Assembly (NCBI GenBank): GCA_950295325.1
Contig: OX485808.1
Location: forward strand, 29,966,527-30,030,526
DNA length: 64,000 nt
DNA from: Polytrichum commune
Lineage: Eukaryota > Streptophyta > Polytrichopsida > Polytrichales > Polytrichaceae
Direction: 5' to 3'
Shown in pieces: positions 1 to 10,583 of this stretch. Positions within the stretch are counted from its first letter, which is position 1. Every line of letters starts with the position of its first letter. The position numbers were made by a program, and so were the translations under genes. The notes under the pieces were generated by a model, which was not told where the DNA came from, did no database searches, and saw only the letters and a list, made by a program, of their open reading frames with translations.

Positions 1-378
1 CATGCGCACTGATGCCTTGGCTGTTCGATGGCGTCTGAACTAGTCGAATTGCACCGCTGGAAACCTCATTTACCTGTGAATGTCAACTTCCATTGCGCAC
101 ATTAGACATCGCTACACCAATTATGATTTAGTTCAGCACATACATAAGGCCATATAACTAAGCCTGGTGATATTATGTCATTGCCACCAGTCATGTCACT
201 GTGAGTTACATTCGGGTCATTACTGCCAATAGTAATGTCGGACAATAACGAATGAAATCCACACCTAGTAAGCGCGTTGACTGCTTATAGTAAACAAATC
301 CAGTAATGGCATATACATCTCACTTTATGGCGTAATCTCTACTTAACTATGTGGAGTAAAATTTATATGAAAGTAATT
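1..378. other. 3' flank of the decayed gene, no gene seen
   Basis: No coding region is recognisable here. The stretch holds two or three copies of the AGTAATG-type motif (around 229 and 300) that is clustered in the introns of the neighbouring minus-strand pseudogene, so it is probably the 3' flank of that same unit. Confidence 0.4.
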
Positions 379-917
379 TCACAAGAATCCGCCCAAATTA
401 TATAGCTGTTCAAGCTCCTCATGCCCCGAAGAGGCTTTCTGGGACCCGGAGGGGATTTCCAGGCTCGCCACGATTGGCAAATCACCTGCACCACCAGACT
501 CTACTACCTTGCTTGTGGGCTCCTTTGAAGCTGACCGTGCAAACGGAGATACACTTCTACGAGAGTTGGATTTTCCCGCATCAACACTGCAAGGGTGTCC
601 TCCACGTGACGGTGTGCCTACCTCTTTTTCCACTGGGATCCCAAGTTTGGCCATCACTGTAAGAAGCGAGCTCTGAATGTTGTTGAACTTTTCATCCAAC
701 TGCCGAACCTCTGCCCTTACCTCCTCAAGACCTACACTCCTCGTGCGACTTACATGAGGAGATAATCCTAAACCCCATTGTGCATCAATTACCCCTCCCC
801 CCCCTTTGACAACGTGGAAGACGCTGGACGGCCACCTTTTGACCTTGACGTGTTTTTGGGCCTTTCAAGCTCCACCTCAATCTCTTCTTGGCGGGGGTCC
901 CTCTTCAAACATGACGC
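379..917 (-). pseudogene. Exon D of the decayed gene, frameshifted
   Basis: After a TTTGTGTAG acceptor the frame runs LKRDPRQEEIEVELERPK and then RSKGGRPASSTLSK, up to a TAA just after the G8 tract at 797-804. A shift of frame there restores a long open tail (QWGLGLSPHVSRTRSVGLEE, then KFNNIQSSLLTVMAKLGIP) down to the stop at 379-381. The homopolymer is the likely site of the indel. Confidence 0.5.
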
Positions 918-1035
918 CTACACAAAGAAAGTGAGTTAGCAAAAATCATAACAACAACTGCACATCATTTGCTACTTTGACCAATATTATATAGATAAAT
1001 GTTAAAAACTAATTTGCTATTGCCAAAGTGCTTAC

Positions 1036-1460
1036 CAACCTAGCCCGCACCTCACCCTCGGATCGGCCGAATGTTGACATTTTTTTCACACATTTCCGTG
1101 TTTCCCTCATAACATTTGCCTGCTCGATCTTCTTCGGATCACGAGTGTGCTCCACCATGTTCAACCAATGATCAAGCCGGATAGATTCTGGTTTATACAA
1201 ACCTTTCAAAATGCGCATTTTCATTTGAGTTTTTTTGCTCTTCAACTGTTGGCCAAGGTTGCTTTTAAATATCTCGTACCTTAACACACGCGGTTCCCCT
1301 TTGTATCCTCGATATTCCCAGTTCTCCCTCATTCGCGTATAGATGTTGTCCAATGTTGTCCCATCCTGGTAATTTATGTTGTCGACGCTCCAGTCCAAGT
1401 CGCTGGAGTAGCCACACAGAGCATTAAGCCATTGTGGCATGTACACACCACTGGGAAATC
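1036..1460 (-). pseudogene. Exon C of the decayed gene, conserved core
   Basis: The exon is bounded by an acceptor (TTGTTTTGCAG) above 1460 and a GTAAGC donor below 1036, with no stop across about 141 codons. It encodes PSGVYMPQWLNALCGYSSD, a basic middle (KSKKTQMKMR), then DHWLNMVEHTRDPKKIEQAN and FGRSEGEVRARL. This spacing of tryptophan, lysine and GR motifs is the part most like Transposase_24-type plant proteins. Confidence 0.6.
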
Positions 1461-2529
1461 CTGCAAAACAATCCACACCAACCACAATCCACGTTGACCA
1501 CCCACATTAGCGATAACCTAAATTGATTTCAACTATGTAGAGTAATGTGGATCTATGCATAATAACTGTGCATAGTCATGTACAACTCTGCATGTCCAAA
1601 GCACCGCAATATGACCTATAGTAAGCAAGACACATTCTTCAATATTCAACATATACAAGTCGAGGATGGCAATTTCACAATCTGATAGTACACCTCCAAC
1701 TGCACTTAGGAATCCCTGATCAGGTTAATGCTAGGGCAATTGAGGTTCCATAGCAGTGTTCCATAGCAAATTGAGGTTCCATAGAAAATTCCAGAACCTA
1801 TTATAATACTCATATTGCACCACCAAAGTTTTCAGCTGGACTAAGGACTAATAACCTTATTAATAACCTGACTGGCACAATTTTAGGAAAACTAAGAGCA
1901 TATCTAGTAAGGGGAGTTTTTGAGTAGGAAGTGGTGTAGGTCTTATGAGAGACAGGGTTGAAATATCAAGGAGATTGTCAAGAAAACAAAAACCAGGCTC
2001 CCTGAACAAAAATATAGTCCACAACATATCAAGCCTTACACTATTTATGCAAACGTGACATTAATCTGCAAGCCCATCCCAGCCCGACAATGCGAGATAA
2101 AAGCAATAAATGCACTGCAAGTACACCAGACATATAAACTTAAAGAAGGGAATAAAGGTAGTCTAATGAGCCATGTCTACATAGACTAGTATTCATGCCA
2201 TCTTGATCCACATTTGTATACAAACAGCCTGTTATGTAGAGAATGCTAGAGAACACCTTCAACCACAAGCACATCTGCTAATTGGAGGAGTAACTGTTAA
2301 TTGGAGGAGGAGGAGTGTTCTGCAACAAAGTAATCAGCAATGTCACCCAGACCATACATACCGCATTTACTCTCTGAACCCAGAAAGAGTAGAATATATA
2401 CCCAGAGGGTGCAGGCCAGTAAGGATTTCATATGCAGCCTCCCTGTTTCCCTTGAATAATTGCCACCATATGCACACAATCATATGGAAAGAGAGAATTC
2501 TAGATTTAATAACAATTTTAACATCTACC

Positions 2530-2760
2530 CAGTTAACTGCCTGTAGTTACTGTGTACAGTAATGTTCCCTACTGTGCGTAGTAAGGTACTACTTTGCATA
2601 GTAATGTGATACTCCATTACGCTACTGCATATAGTAATGTTTTACGTTGCATAGTAATGTGATATTGTATTGTTGAAATGTATATAGTAATAATTATTGT
2701 GCATAGTAATGTGAGACTGGAATGTAATACTGTGCAATGTCATGTTCAAATGTTGTAGGC
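2530..2760. repeat. CATAGTAATGT motif cluster in an intron
   Basis: Eight or so degenerate copies of GCATAGTAATGTGATACT occur at irregular 20-35 bp spacing, in the intron between exons B and C of the decayed gene. Further copies lie near 1535 and 1620 in the same intron. Confidence 0.75.
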
Positions 2761-2795
2761 AGATTACAATGACAAGGGGTGAAAAATGACCGTAC

Positions 2796-3321
2796 CATTA
2801 TCATCTAGATCTACTACGAATCTTTGTTTTCCATCCCGCGCTCTCTCCTCAAACTGCTCCCGACACGCTTTGTTGGCAGCCCTCCTCTTGGCCTTCATTT
2901 GCGAGTTATGAAGTGGGTCTCTTCGTACTGCTACCCATTCCTCGCCGATCCTGTCTTCTTCTTCATCACTGCTATGTGACCTCGCTGTGTGAAGGCGTGC
3001 TTGCATAGCCAATTCTTTTTTCATAATTTTGAGCTATTTCTTCTCTATTTCCAACGCCAATTTGGCTGCAACACCATCTTCGTGCATAGCACCATCGTCC
3101 CTTTGGGGTTGCTTCCCCCGCACTCTACCATAATGTCTCTCCTCTTCCATCAACACTGGCTTGCTCCAATCAAACGCGTCTCCTTCCTCCTCCCCATCCT
3201 CTTCGTTGTCGCGATCTTCATCCCAGTCTCTAGCATCATCAACGGGTAGAGCTCTCTTCGCCCTAGGGTTTGAAGCCATCTTCTTCTTCCTTTGTGACCA
3301 AGTTCTTGGATTGTGAGGTGT
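2796..3321 (-). pseudogene. Exon B of the decayed gene
   Basis: The acceptor is TTGTTTTCAG immediately upstream of 3321 and the donor is GTACGG just below 2796. The exon encodes a basic stretch (WSQRKKKMASNPRAKRA), a strongly acidic stretch, a second basic region (KAKRRAANKACREQFEERARDGK) and VDLDDNG at the donor. One TAG at 3034-3036 interrupts an otherwise continuous frame. ATG 3279 could be an alternative start, but the frame is open through to the acceptor. Confidence 0.55.
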
Positions 3322-3354
3322 CTGAAAACAAATTCATAAAGGCGTCTCAGTCAT

Positions 3355-3600
3355 ATAATGATTAGTAATGTTCTACTGTGCAAAGTGAAGTTCTACTATG
3401 TTGAGTAATGACCTAGTGTACATAGTAATGTCCTATTGCACATAGTAAATGGCCTACTGTGTCTAATAATCTGAAATGTAAGTTCTGCTGTGAATAGTAA
3501 TGTGCAAAGTAATGTCCTATAGTGTATAGTAATGTCCTATTGCGCATAGTAATGTGCTACTGTGCATAGTATTGTGCAAAGTAAAGTTCAATGCATGGTG
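3355..3600. repeat. CATAGTAATGT motif cluster in an intron
   Basis: About ten degenerate copies of CATAGTAATGTCCTACTGTG fill the small intron between exons A and B. The word matches the cluster at 2530-2760. It is absent from the flanking exons. Confidence 0.75.
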
Positions 3601-3665
3601 AAGAAGAACTTAGAAAAAGCAAAGACAAAACTACAATGAACGGCCATGGAAAGCATGATACTTAC

Positions 3666-4058
3666 CAATTTCGCTTGTGGTGCAATGGGTTCTCTGCACT
3701 CCTCTTCGGATGCCTATGTTTCCGATTCTAGAACATAGTCTGCATCCTTATCAGTTTTTTCAAATCGCTCATTGCACGAACCATCTTCCTTGCTGCTATC
3801 TCGTGCCTCTATGTGCGTTGAGGTTGATGGTAACGTTCATAACCTGCAACTCCTCCTAGGTGGCTTCAAGGACTCCGAGATTGTCATGGAATCCTCGAAG
3901 GTATCAGCCAATAGCTCTTGCATTTTGGTTATCAGACAAGCATGTATTACAGGGAATTGGGAAACCTCAATAAATAACTTCTGGACATCTTCCTCGGACA
4001 ATGAAGCTATTGCACTGAGTAAGGTGGTTAACTTGTGATCCATAATAGCGACTCGCAT
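3666..4058 (-). pseudogene. Exon A of the decayed gene
   Basis: The frame reads from ATG at 4058 (or ATG 4043) through a leucine-rich helical segment (HKLTTLLSAIASLSEEDVQ) to a GTAAGTATC donor just below 3666. There are in-frame stops at 3837-3839 and 3714-3716. The reading frame between and after the stops still looks protein-like, rich in Glu and Ser. The frame stays open upstream to 4223, so the exon start is uncertain. Confidence 0.5.
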
Positions 4059-4223
4059 TTGACAAAAACCACCTTCATCTAGGAGTAGAATATTAAAATA
4101 TACAAGGATACAAAGTCGAGGTGCGGCACATGTACGACTACGACAAGGGAACTGCAGTAATGACACAAAGACAGGCGATAAGTTTGAGGGCGCAACAGTT
4201 CCTAGTGCATACTTCAATGACAA

Positions 4224-6330
4224 AGATATGACGCACTTTGAATAAGAGAGCAGATTTACCGATCTTTCCGAGTTGCCGGTGCGATCGCCGCCGCTAATGC
4301 TGGAAGGCCCAAGCTTTCCAACTTTCTGCTGTTTCTTTCAATTTTAAGCTGCCGCAGTTGCTCGTATTCCGTCTCCTCTACAATTACACGTTTCCTACAG
4401 TACTGCAAAACGGTGTTTTAATCTTCTTTTTCTACTCGCTCCCCCAATTGAAATGTGCAATGTGCATATTTGACAGAAGCATGTGTGCAGATAATTACAA
4501 AGGCAGGACACGAGTAGAGTCTAATTGGCCCTCTGTCTCCACACTGAGATTTCAAAAAGTTGGAAAATGAGTGAAGGGGGAACCTGGGAGGCATAGCGGG
4601 CTCCAATGCCGACTATCACACAATTGATGTGTGGAAGAAGAACAACTGCATACAATTACAAGTCATCATTTGGAGGTCAAATCTGACTTTATCAAACCTA
4701 TGCAGGTCTGTAAGTGTATAGCAGAGAGATTGAAACGAATACTTCTCATGCATATTCTCTCTACTTATATCAAAAGAAGGCACCGGACAGGCATTGCATC
4801 AATGTATCGGTAGTATCAGGTGTCAATAAGACACAAACAACCTCCTTGATTTACTCTCATAGCATGCTTTTGAACTTCCACTACTATCTACATTTGTTCA
4901 GAATCTGTGTAGCCCACTTGAAAACATGAGTGCGACTTTTAAATGTAATGTACCAAAACTCTAGATGTCGCTGCACCTTCCTTGCCCATCATCCCCCTGA
5001 GATAGAGTATAGTCTGCAGATAAATGTCCTTAAACCTCTCGAAAATCCTTTGGATCGTCAAATAAGTCAGGCTTCGAGGCCGTCGATAGTCCAGGCCGGT
5101 CACACCAAACCACAAGCCACTCAAATATAGGTCATTTGGACAAGCAAAGTTTTATGGTTGCAAGCACTTACTTGATAGCGAGCTGTTACTTTCTATATGG
5201 TGTCAGTGTAAAAGGAGACCTGAAATAAGTACCCACCAAAAAGAACCTTATGAAGAACCTTTCAAGACACAGAAACTTGAAGACAACAACAAGCATGTTT
5301 TTGAACATAACTTCCGGTTTGAAATGATGTATGTCCACAATAGGTAGTCTTTTGCCATCCCAAAACATCTCACTTAAAAGTTACCACAACGAGAATTGAA
5401 GGACAATAGACTGTAACACATATATATACAAGTATAAATTGATTGCAATTCAAAATAAAAGGACTAGGACAAAAAAAATAAACATCAATGTTAAGAGAAA
5501 ATCCTACACAACACAAGAATTGGTCAACACACCTATTTCCATCAAAACAAGAGTAAATACTTATGAGGCTGCCATCTTGCTTGAATCAACTGCAATATTT
5601 AATGGTATCAATATATTTAGGTGCATACTTCAATTTAGTCTGCACTAACAGTCAAGTCTAGATTGTTGTCAAGCTCAATCATTGAGATAATGTTACCTAT
5701 TATTAACCTATTATTAAGCTCTGTTGACGCCTCTCTTTCTACTACTACATTTGCACACAAAAAACACAGTCTTCTTTATTGGACCTCTTTATTGAAAGTT
5801 TCATCAAAGAGTTTCAGCGGGTGCTTAGCTGAGATTCTTGCCCCCCATTTTCACTAGCCACATCACATCTTTCTACTTTTCCACGGAAATGCATGGATTC
5901 CTCACACAAGCACTACTATAGAGTGTTATACATAAAGTATCTGGAACCAGAATGGATGTTAAGTAGAGGACCAAAATGAAGTTGCACTCGCTCCCAAATT
6001 TTTTTTGACAACCAACTCCACCAAACTCCTTAATTCAAGACGCACATGTAGTTAGCTTTTTGGATTAGAAACAAACCCAGGGAACAAATCAGGGAAGACT
6101 TAAAAGGTGATTCTTATATCATCTAGGTGTCTTAGACAAGGTTTTGTTAGGGAAAACACAAGGGTACAACACTTCATTTCAACTTTGGTATGACAATTAA
6201 TTTACCGGCAAGGGATAAAAACATCTAAAAGATCACTCCATTCCAGTACATGCAAAAGTGACAGTCTCTCACCTCACTTTAAATTCCCTGGCAATTGTCT
6301 GGCAGTGGATTCTTTTTATTAGGACCAAGT
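4224..6330. other. No gene recognised
   Basis: This is AT-rich sequence with only short chance frames. I see no conserved protein motif, RNA gene or terminal repeat. Confidence 0.4.
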
Positions 6331-7850
6331 GCGGTGCACAAGCATAGGCACAGCCATCGACTATAGTCTTTGCAAGAGTAACATCATTGAGTCTTATTTA
6401 TCAAAGCCAAGGGCACTTTGATCTTTGCTATAGTCTTTAATTTCACATTAACATAATTCATGTTTGGTTATGGTCTTTAATAGATTCTTAGTTCATTAGG
6501 AATTGCAATTACAACAAGGCCATAGACTGGAATTACATAAATTTGATTATTACCAAGTTATGGTTCCAAAAAGGTTAGAGTTACCATCCTCTGGAATGGG
6601 AAACGTTCAGCCAGTGGATGTGTTGTCCTTTCGGCCTCCCTCCAGAGCAACTGTTCAAGGCTATAGTCTTTTCACTAGGACTATTCATCTCCCAGCATGA
6701 CTATCGCCTTCTCAATATATTTAGTTCACTTGGAATTAAGTCCACAAACATCATCATCGGTGCTCGAACAGATTCATCGATTTCCTTCAATCCTCAGATT
6801 AGTATTTGTCCTCAATTTCTCTTTTAATGTCACATTCCCACTTCAGCCTCATTGAGCTCTCAAATTTACATTCAATTACACTCTGGCAATCATCTCTCAG
6901 AGTTCCTCTTGATTGCCAAGACTATAGCCTTGCCTTAGTTGGGATGTCTCCGATCTCCCAGGGAAATTCCCTCCTCAGTCACAAAGACTATAGTCTTCGC
7001 TCAAGGTGATCGAGTATGAAATCTCATCAGCTCTTCCCACAGGAGGTTAATTACCCATACCAAGGCCTGGAACTATTATTAGGGATGATATCACCAATTG
7101 AATGCAGACAACTGCCTGGCCGTGTTCAATTCCTCCAAATCATTGTATAATGATAACCCAAGAATATAGCTTGATTATGTAATTGATTCACCTCATCATA
7201 TTATTTCAATTGATCTTACAATCAATTACACAGAATACACATGGCCACGGACTGTAGTTTCTTTAGCAAAGTAAACACCGTTTCTACATCAGTAATCCCT
7301 TCACTTTGCAATCCCTGCAAAGTGTACTTACACACAATCTCAGACTATAGCCCTGACACTCACTTAGAATTAGTCTTCCATCCCAATATCAGAGACTATT
7401 GCCCGAACTTGCAAATAATATCCAATAGACACAACAAAAGGGACAAGGTAAATCCTTCAAACCATCACAATCCAGGACTCACTCCTGGAAAGGTATTAAA
7501 TTAGTATTGATAAACAATAATATCATAAAGACAATTGCCATGCACATCAGAAGTGCATTCAATTTCAGACTTTTACTCGCACAAAAGTTATGAATGATTA
7601 GGGAGTTCAATCTCTCTCCCAGAGATAACTAACTTCTATCTTTCCTCCTCCCCCCTTTATACTTTGTGAGGAGTCCTCCCCGCCTTCCATCCTTTCATAT
7701 CAGACTATAGCCTTGAAAGTTGTGCTTTTCGGAATCTGAAGACTATAGCCTATTTACATTAACAATGTTTTAGGATTCCGATACAGAATTTAACCCTTTT
7801 TACACTGAAATCCGATTTGCAAAAAAGGTAAACTAAAATTTACTATCACA
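6330..7850 (-). repeat. 3' LTR of an old gypsy element
   Basis: In the element's minus-strand sense the LTR starts TGTGATAG at 7850, immediately after a polypurine tract. Its first 350 bp resemble 18,230-18,521, including the words CTCTCTCC.AGAGATAACTAA and CTATAGCCTATT. The distal end is not resolved; 6330 marks where the element's characteristic motif begins. At least twelve CTATAGTCT-type motifs lie inside. Confidence 0.55.
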
Positions 7851-7863
7851 TAGCCCCCCACTT
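7851..7863 (-). other. Polypurine tract
   Basis: On the minus strand AAGTGGGGGGCTA lies directly against the TGTGATAG start of the 3' LTR. This is the position and composition expected for plus-strand priming in LTR retrotransposons, and it fixes the element's sense as minus. Confidence 0.7.
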
Positions 7864-8042
7864 AACTTGTTGATGTCCCCATCAACCTATCTTCTTAGTA
7901 ACTTTGGTGGAGGTTGGTGACGTTGAGCTGCCTCCTCGGCTGCTCTCTTCAACTCTCTTGTCTCCATCTTCTCAATTGCCCGTTGTAAATCCTCGTCGCG
8001 GGCCACTACCTCAGGTGCATTCATTCGTTGCCATCTCAGAAA

Positions 8043-10583
8043 TCACTCAAACGGCCCCGCCCGTGTATAAGGAAATTCATTAATTAAACACTTATGGGCT
8101 CCAGCGATGAAATGGGTCATGGCCATAACTTCGACCATTCGAATCCACCTTGTAGGCCTGTACATCAACTTCAACAAGAGTAAAAATTCAAGGTGACTTT
8201 CGTGGAAACGATTGACATCAATGGTCACGTTCCACTGGCCACACCAATCAGCCAACACATTAGCAAACACGGCTGCTCGGAAACAAACAGGGTCGCGGTG
8301 ATGAGTGTGCTCTTCGAAAAAATGCTTGTAAGTCGCTCTGCACTCCGCTGGTGTCGATTTGGGCCCTTGAATTAACGGCCAGTTGTACTCGACACTTGAC
8401 AATGTTGCTTCCGGATTCCACCTGCCTCTCCTTGGGCACCGACAAAAATGTGGGTGGCTCGCCACACCCACTGGAGGTCCATCAGGCCATCGTCTTGAGA
8501 GTCTCCGATATTGGATATCGGCCGGTACCTCCTCATTACGGGAAAGGCCATAGTCTTCTAGTATCCAGGTGATAGCCGTCCATGTGGGTATAGGCTCCTC
8601 ACCCGGATGATCAAACATGTTAGCATATTGCCCCAAGTACCTTAAAGTTAATGGACTTCCCACTACGGGTACTTCCAGCTGGGGTATGGTAGGCAAAAAA
8701 TTAGAGGGAGGTAACTCAAATTGTACTTGGCTATGGAGGTTCAGTAATGGCTTCTTTCGTGTGTTCACCTCCATTAGATACCTCTCTAATCTGCTGGTGG
8801 TTTTTTCAATTTGAAAAAAATAATGAGACCCAGTAAATCCCGCACTCGGTGATAGAGATAGACGCTGAACATTGGCGGACATTATATTGGTCAAAAAAGT
8901 TGGGTGCCTAACTCGGTTAAGCAATTCTTGTAAAGTATCCCGCCAGGACTGTAGACTCTCTAGGGGCTGACCATAAAATTGTGAGTTTACTTGGACTCCA
9001 TATTCTTGCCAAGATACCTCTCTTTTCGCCACCATGTTAGTATTTTGACATCTCAAGACCCATTGTTGCTCTAGAGACGCGTAATACAACAAGACCCTAG
9101 CCCCTACATCCCCAATTACTATAAAAGCAGAGTAAGGATCCGAAAGGTTAATATGTTTTCGGGCCAGAATTTCCACAAACAGATTTTCTATCCCCAAGTC
9201 TAGACTTTGACGCCACAGCTCTTTAAAACGACTATGGTCAATCCATTCAGACTTCCTCAAACCTACAAACAAAAGAAAAAGTTGACATTGTCTTTCATAC
9301 AACTCAAAAAATTCTTTGGGAACCGGTCCTCTGGATTCCCAGCTCCACAATTCTAAACAGAGTTCTTTGGGCGGAGGAGTTACTCGAACCGGACTGGTAA
9401 CCACTGAAGTCATGGACGGTTGTCCCCTCGCATTCAGGTTACTTACTAACGCTTTTTGCTGCGTCAATTCTTCTTCCAGTGATCGTAACCTTTCGGTTAA
9501 CTGCTCCTTCTCCTCAGTGACCCGCCTTAAATTATCCTGGCAATCGTCTAGTTGCTCTGACTCGGCCCTTTGCTGATCCAGTCGACTTTGCAGGGCCATT
9601 ATCTCCTTCTCTTGAGCAGCTAGTTGGTCTTGGCTAGAGGCTATAGTCTTGGTGCTATCTTCAAGCCTCCTTTGGTGCTCCACCTTCTCGCGGATAGCCT
9701 CAGCCAACTCCTGCAGGTGTTTCACATTCTCGGATTGGCAGGTAATGAGCAATTCGCTCTTCGCCCATAGCTGCTCAGTCTTCTCCCGCAACGTATCTCG
9801 GCATTGATGTAACTGTAACCGAAGCCTGTGATTGTCCTCCACCAGCTCCTCCGAATTTCCTGGGCTCGACGGTACGGGGCTCACCGCTTGGGACGTCGAG
9901 GGTGCGTCCTGTCGTCCTCGGGGTGTAGGGACATCTCGGCAGAAAAAAGATATGTAAAAGGCTGAGTACAACTCCACTGTCCGCGGCACTCCCACCTTGA
10001 CCCGCAGAATTTCAGCATGCATCTGTTGTTGAATTATTTGGGACCAATTGATCCTCTTCCCTTCCCAAGTCTGAACGGCGGCCACGACATATTTTTGGGC
10101 TATTGTCTCGGGCTGAGGCCGAAAAATCAAGTAACTGTTCACAAATTTGAACCATAACCTCCAGTGTTGCCTGGCCTTTTCTATCCTCCAGATCCGGGTA
10201 TTTTTAGGGAATTCTCCCTCAAAAATGATTTCATGTTGTTTTCTCGTCAAGGTAGGCAATTGTCCTTCTGCTATTCCATCGGATGGGACCCGCAATTGTC
10301 TTCCTATCGCAGTCGCAAAAAACTCAATCACTTGGCCATCGACTTTTGTTGTTTCCATACCCAGAGAGTACGTTTCCAGGAATTGTAATACATGGCCCAC
10401 AAAGGCCACCTTAGTGATCGCCTGAACCCAACACAAATATTCAAACACCCCTGCCATTTCCAACTTAATTTGGTTGGCCTTCCATGCTCTTTTCAATGCC
10501 AACGGGATGTCAGGTAACACAACAGGCTTCACACTCCATCGTCTTGGAGTTTCTTCCTCCTTCTCTGTTTCCCCTGGTCCCAT
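8043..10583 (-). CDS. Extra ORF of a gypsy element, unknown function
   Basis: This is an intact 846-codon ORF. The start is ATG at 10583, with the first stop about 200 bp before the polypurine tract. I do not recognise the family. Residues 1-215 are a tryptophan-rich globular region (WSVKPVVLPDIP, RIWRIEKARQHWRLWFKF). Residues 220-245 are a Pro/Ser/Thr linker. Residues 245-385 are a long Gln/Glu/Leu coiled coil (NHRLRLQLHQCRDTLREK onward). Residues 395-846 are a second tryptophan-rich region with a small Cys/His cluster (HPHFCRCPRRGRW). No gag knuckle, protease DTG/DGG, reverse transcriptase FVDD or integrase motif is present, and no signal peptide or obvious membrane segment. It sits between the integrase remnant and the 3' LTR in the same sense, the place where gypsy elements carry env-like or other accessory ORFs. 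It is open although the rest of the element is decayed. Function is unknown. Confidence 0.75.
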   Translation of the reverse strand: MGPGETEKEEETPRRWSVKPVVLPDIPLALKRAWKANQIKLEMAGVFEYLCWVQAITKVAFVGHVLQFLETYSLGMETTKVDGQVIEFFATAIGRQLRVPSDGIAEGQLPTLTRKQHEIIFEGEFPKNTRIWRIEKARQHWRLWFKFVNSYLIFRPQPETIAQKYVVAAVQTWEGKRINWSQIIQQQMHAEILRVKVGVPRTVELYSAFYISFFCRDVPTPRGRQDAPSTSQAVSPVPSSPGNSEELVEDNHRLRLQLHQCRDTLREKTEQLWAKSELLITCQSENVKHLQELAEAIREKVEHQRRLEDSTKTIASSQDQLAAQEKEIMALQSRLDQQRAESEQLDDCQDNLRRVTEEKEQLTERLRSLEEELTQQKALVSNLNARGQPSMTSVVTSPVRVTPPPKELCLELWSWESRGPVPKEFFELYERQCQLFLLFVGLRKSEWIDHSRFKELWRQSLDLGIENLFVEILARKHINLSDPYSAFIVIGDVGARVLLYYASLEQQWVLRCQNTNMVAKREVSWQEYGVQVNSQFYGQPLESLQSWRDTLQELLNRVRHPTFLTNIMSANVQRLSLSPSAGFTGSHYFFQIEKTTSRLERYLMEVNTRKKPLLNLHSQVQFELPPSNFLPTIPQLEVPVVGSPLTLRYLGQYANMFDHPGEEPIPTWTAITWILEDYGLSRNEEVPADIQYRRLSRRWPDGPPVGVASHPHFCRCPRRGRWNPEATLSSVEYNWPLIQGPKSTPAECRATYKHFFEEHTHHRDPVCFRAAVFANVLADWCGQWNVTIDVNRFHESHLEFLLLLKLMYRPTRWIRMVEVMAMTHFIAGAHKCLINEFPYTRAGPFE

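Larger units (their letters stand above)
379..4058 (-). pseudogene. Decayed four-exon gene, Ptta/En/Spm transposase-like
   Basis: Four minus-strand exons can be joined at GT-AG sites: 4058-3666, 3321-2796, 1460-1036 and 917-379. All three joins keep codon phase: phase 0, then phase 1 (a split Gly codon), then phase 0. That is hard to get by chance. The product is acidic and lysine-rich near its middle (KRALPVDD, DEDRDNEEDGEEEGD). It then has a block with W..MV....DPKK.EQANV..ETRK.....FGRSEGEVRARL, which resembles the conserved part of plant Ptta/En/Spm (Transposase_24-type) proteins. It ends in a short heptad-like helix (VRAEVRQLDEKFNNIQ). The damage is TGA at 3837-3839, TAG at 3714-3716, TAG at 3034-3036, and a frameshift at the C8/G8 tract 797-804. 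The true 5' end may lie further upstream. The family assignment is from recalled motif similarity and is tentative; the exon structure is seen directly. Confidence 0.6.
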
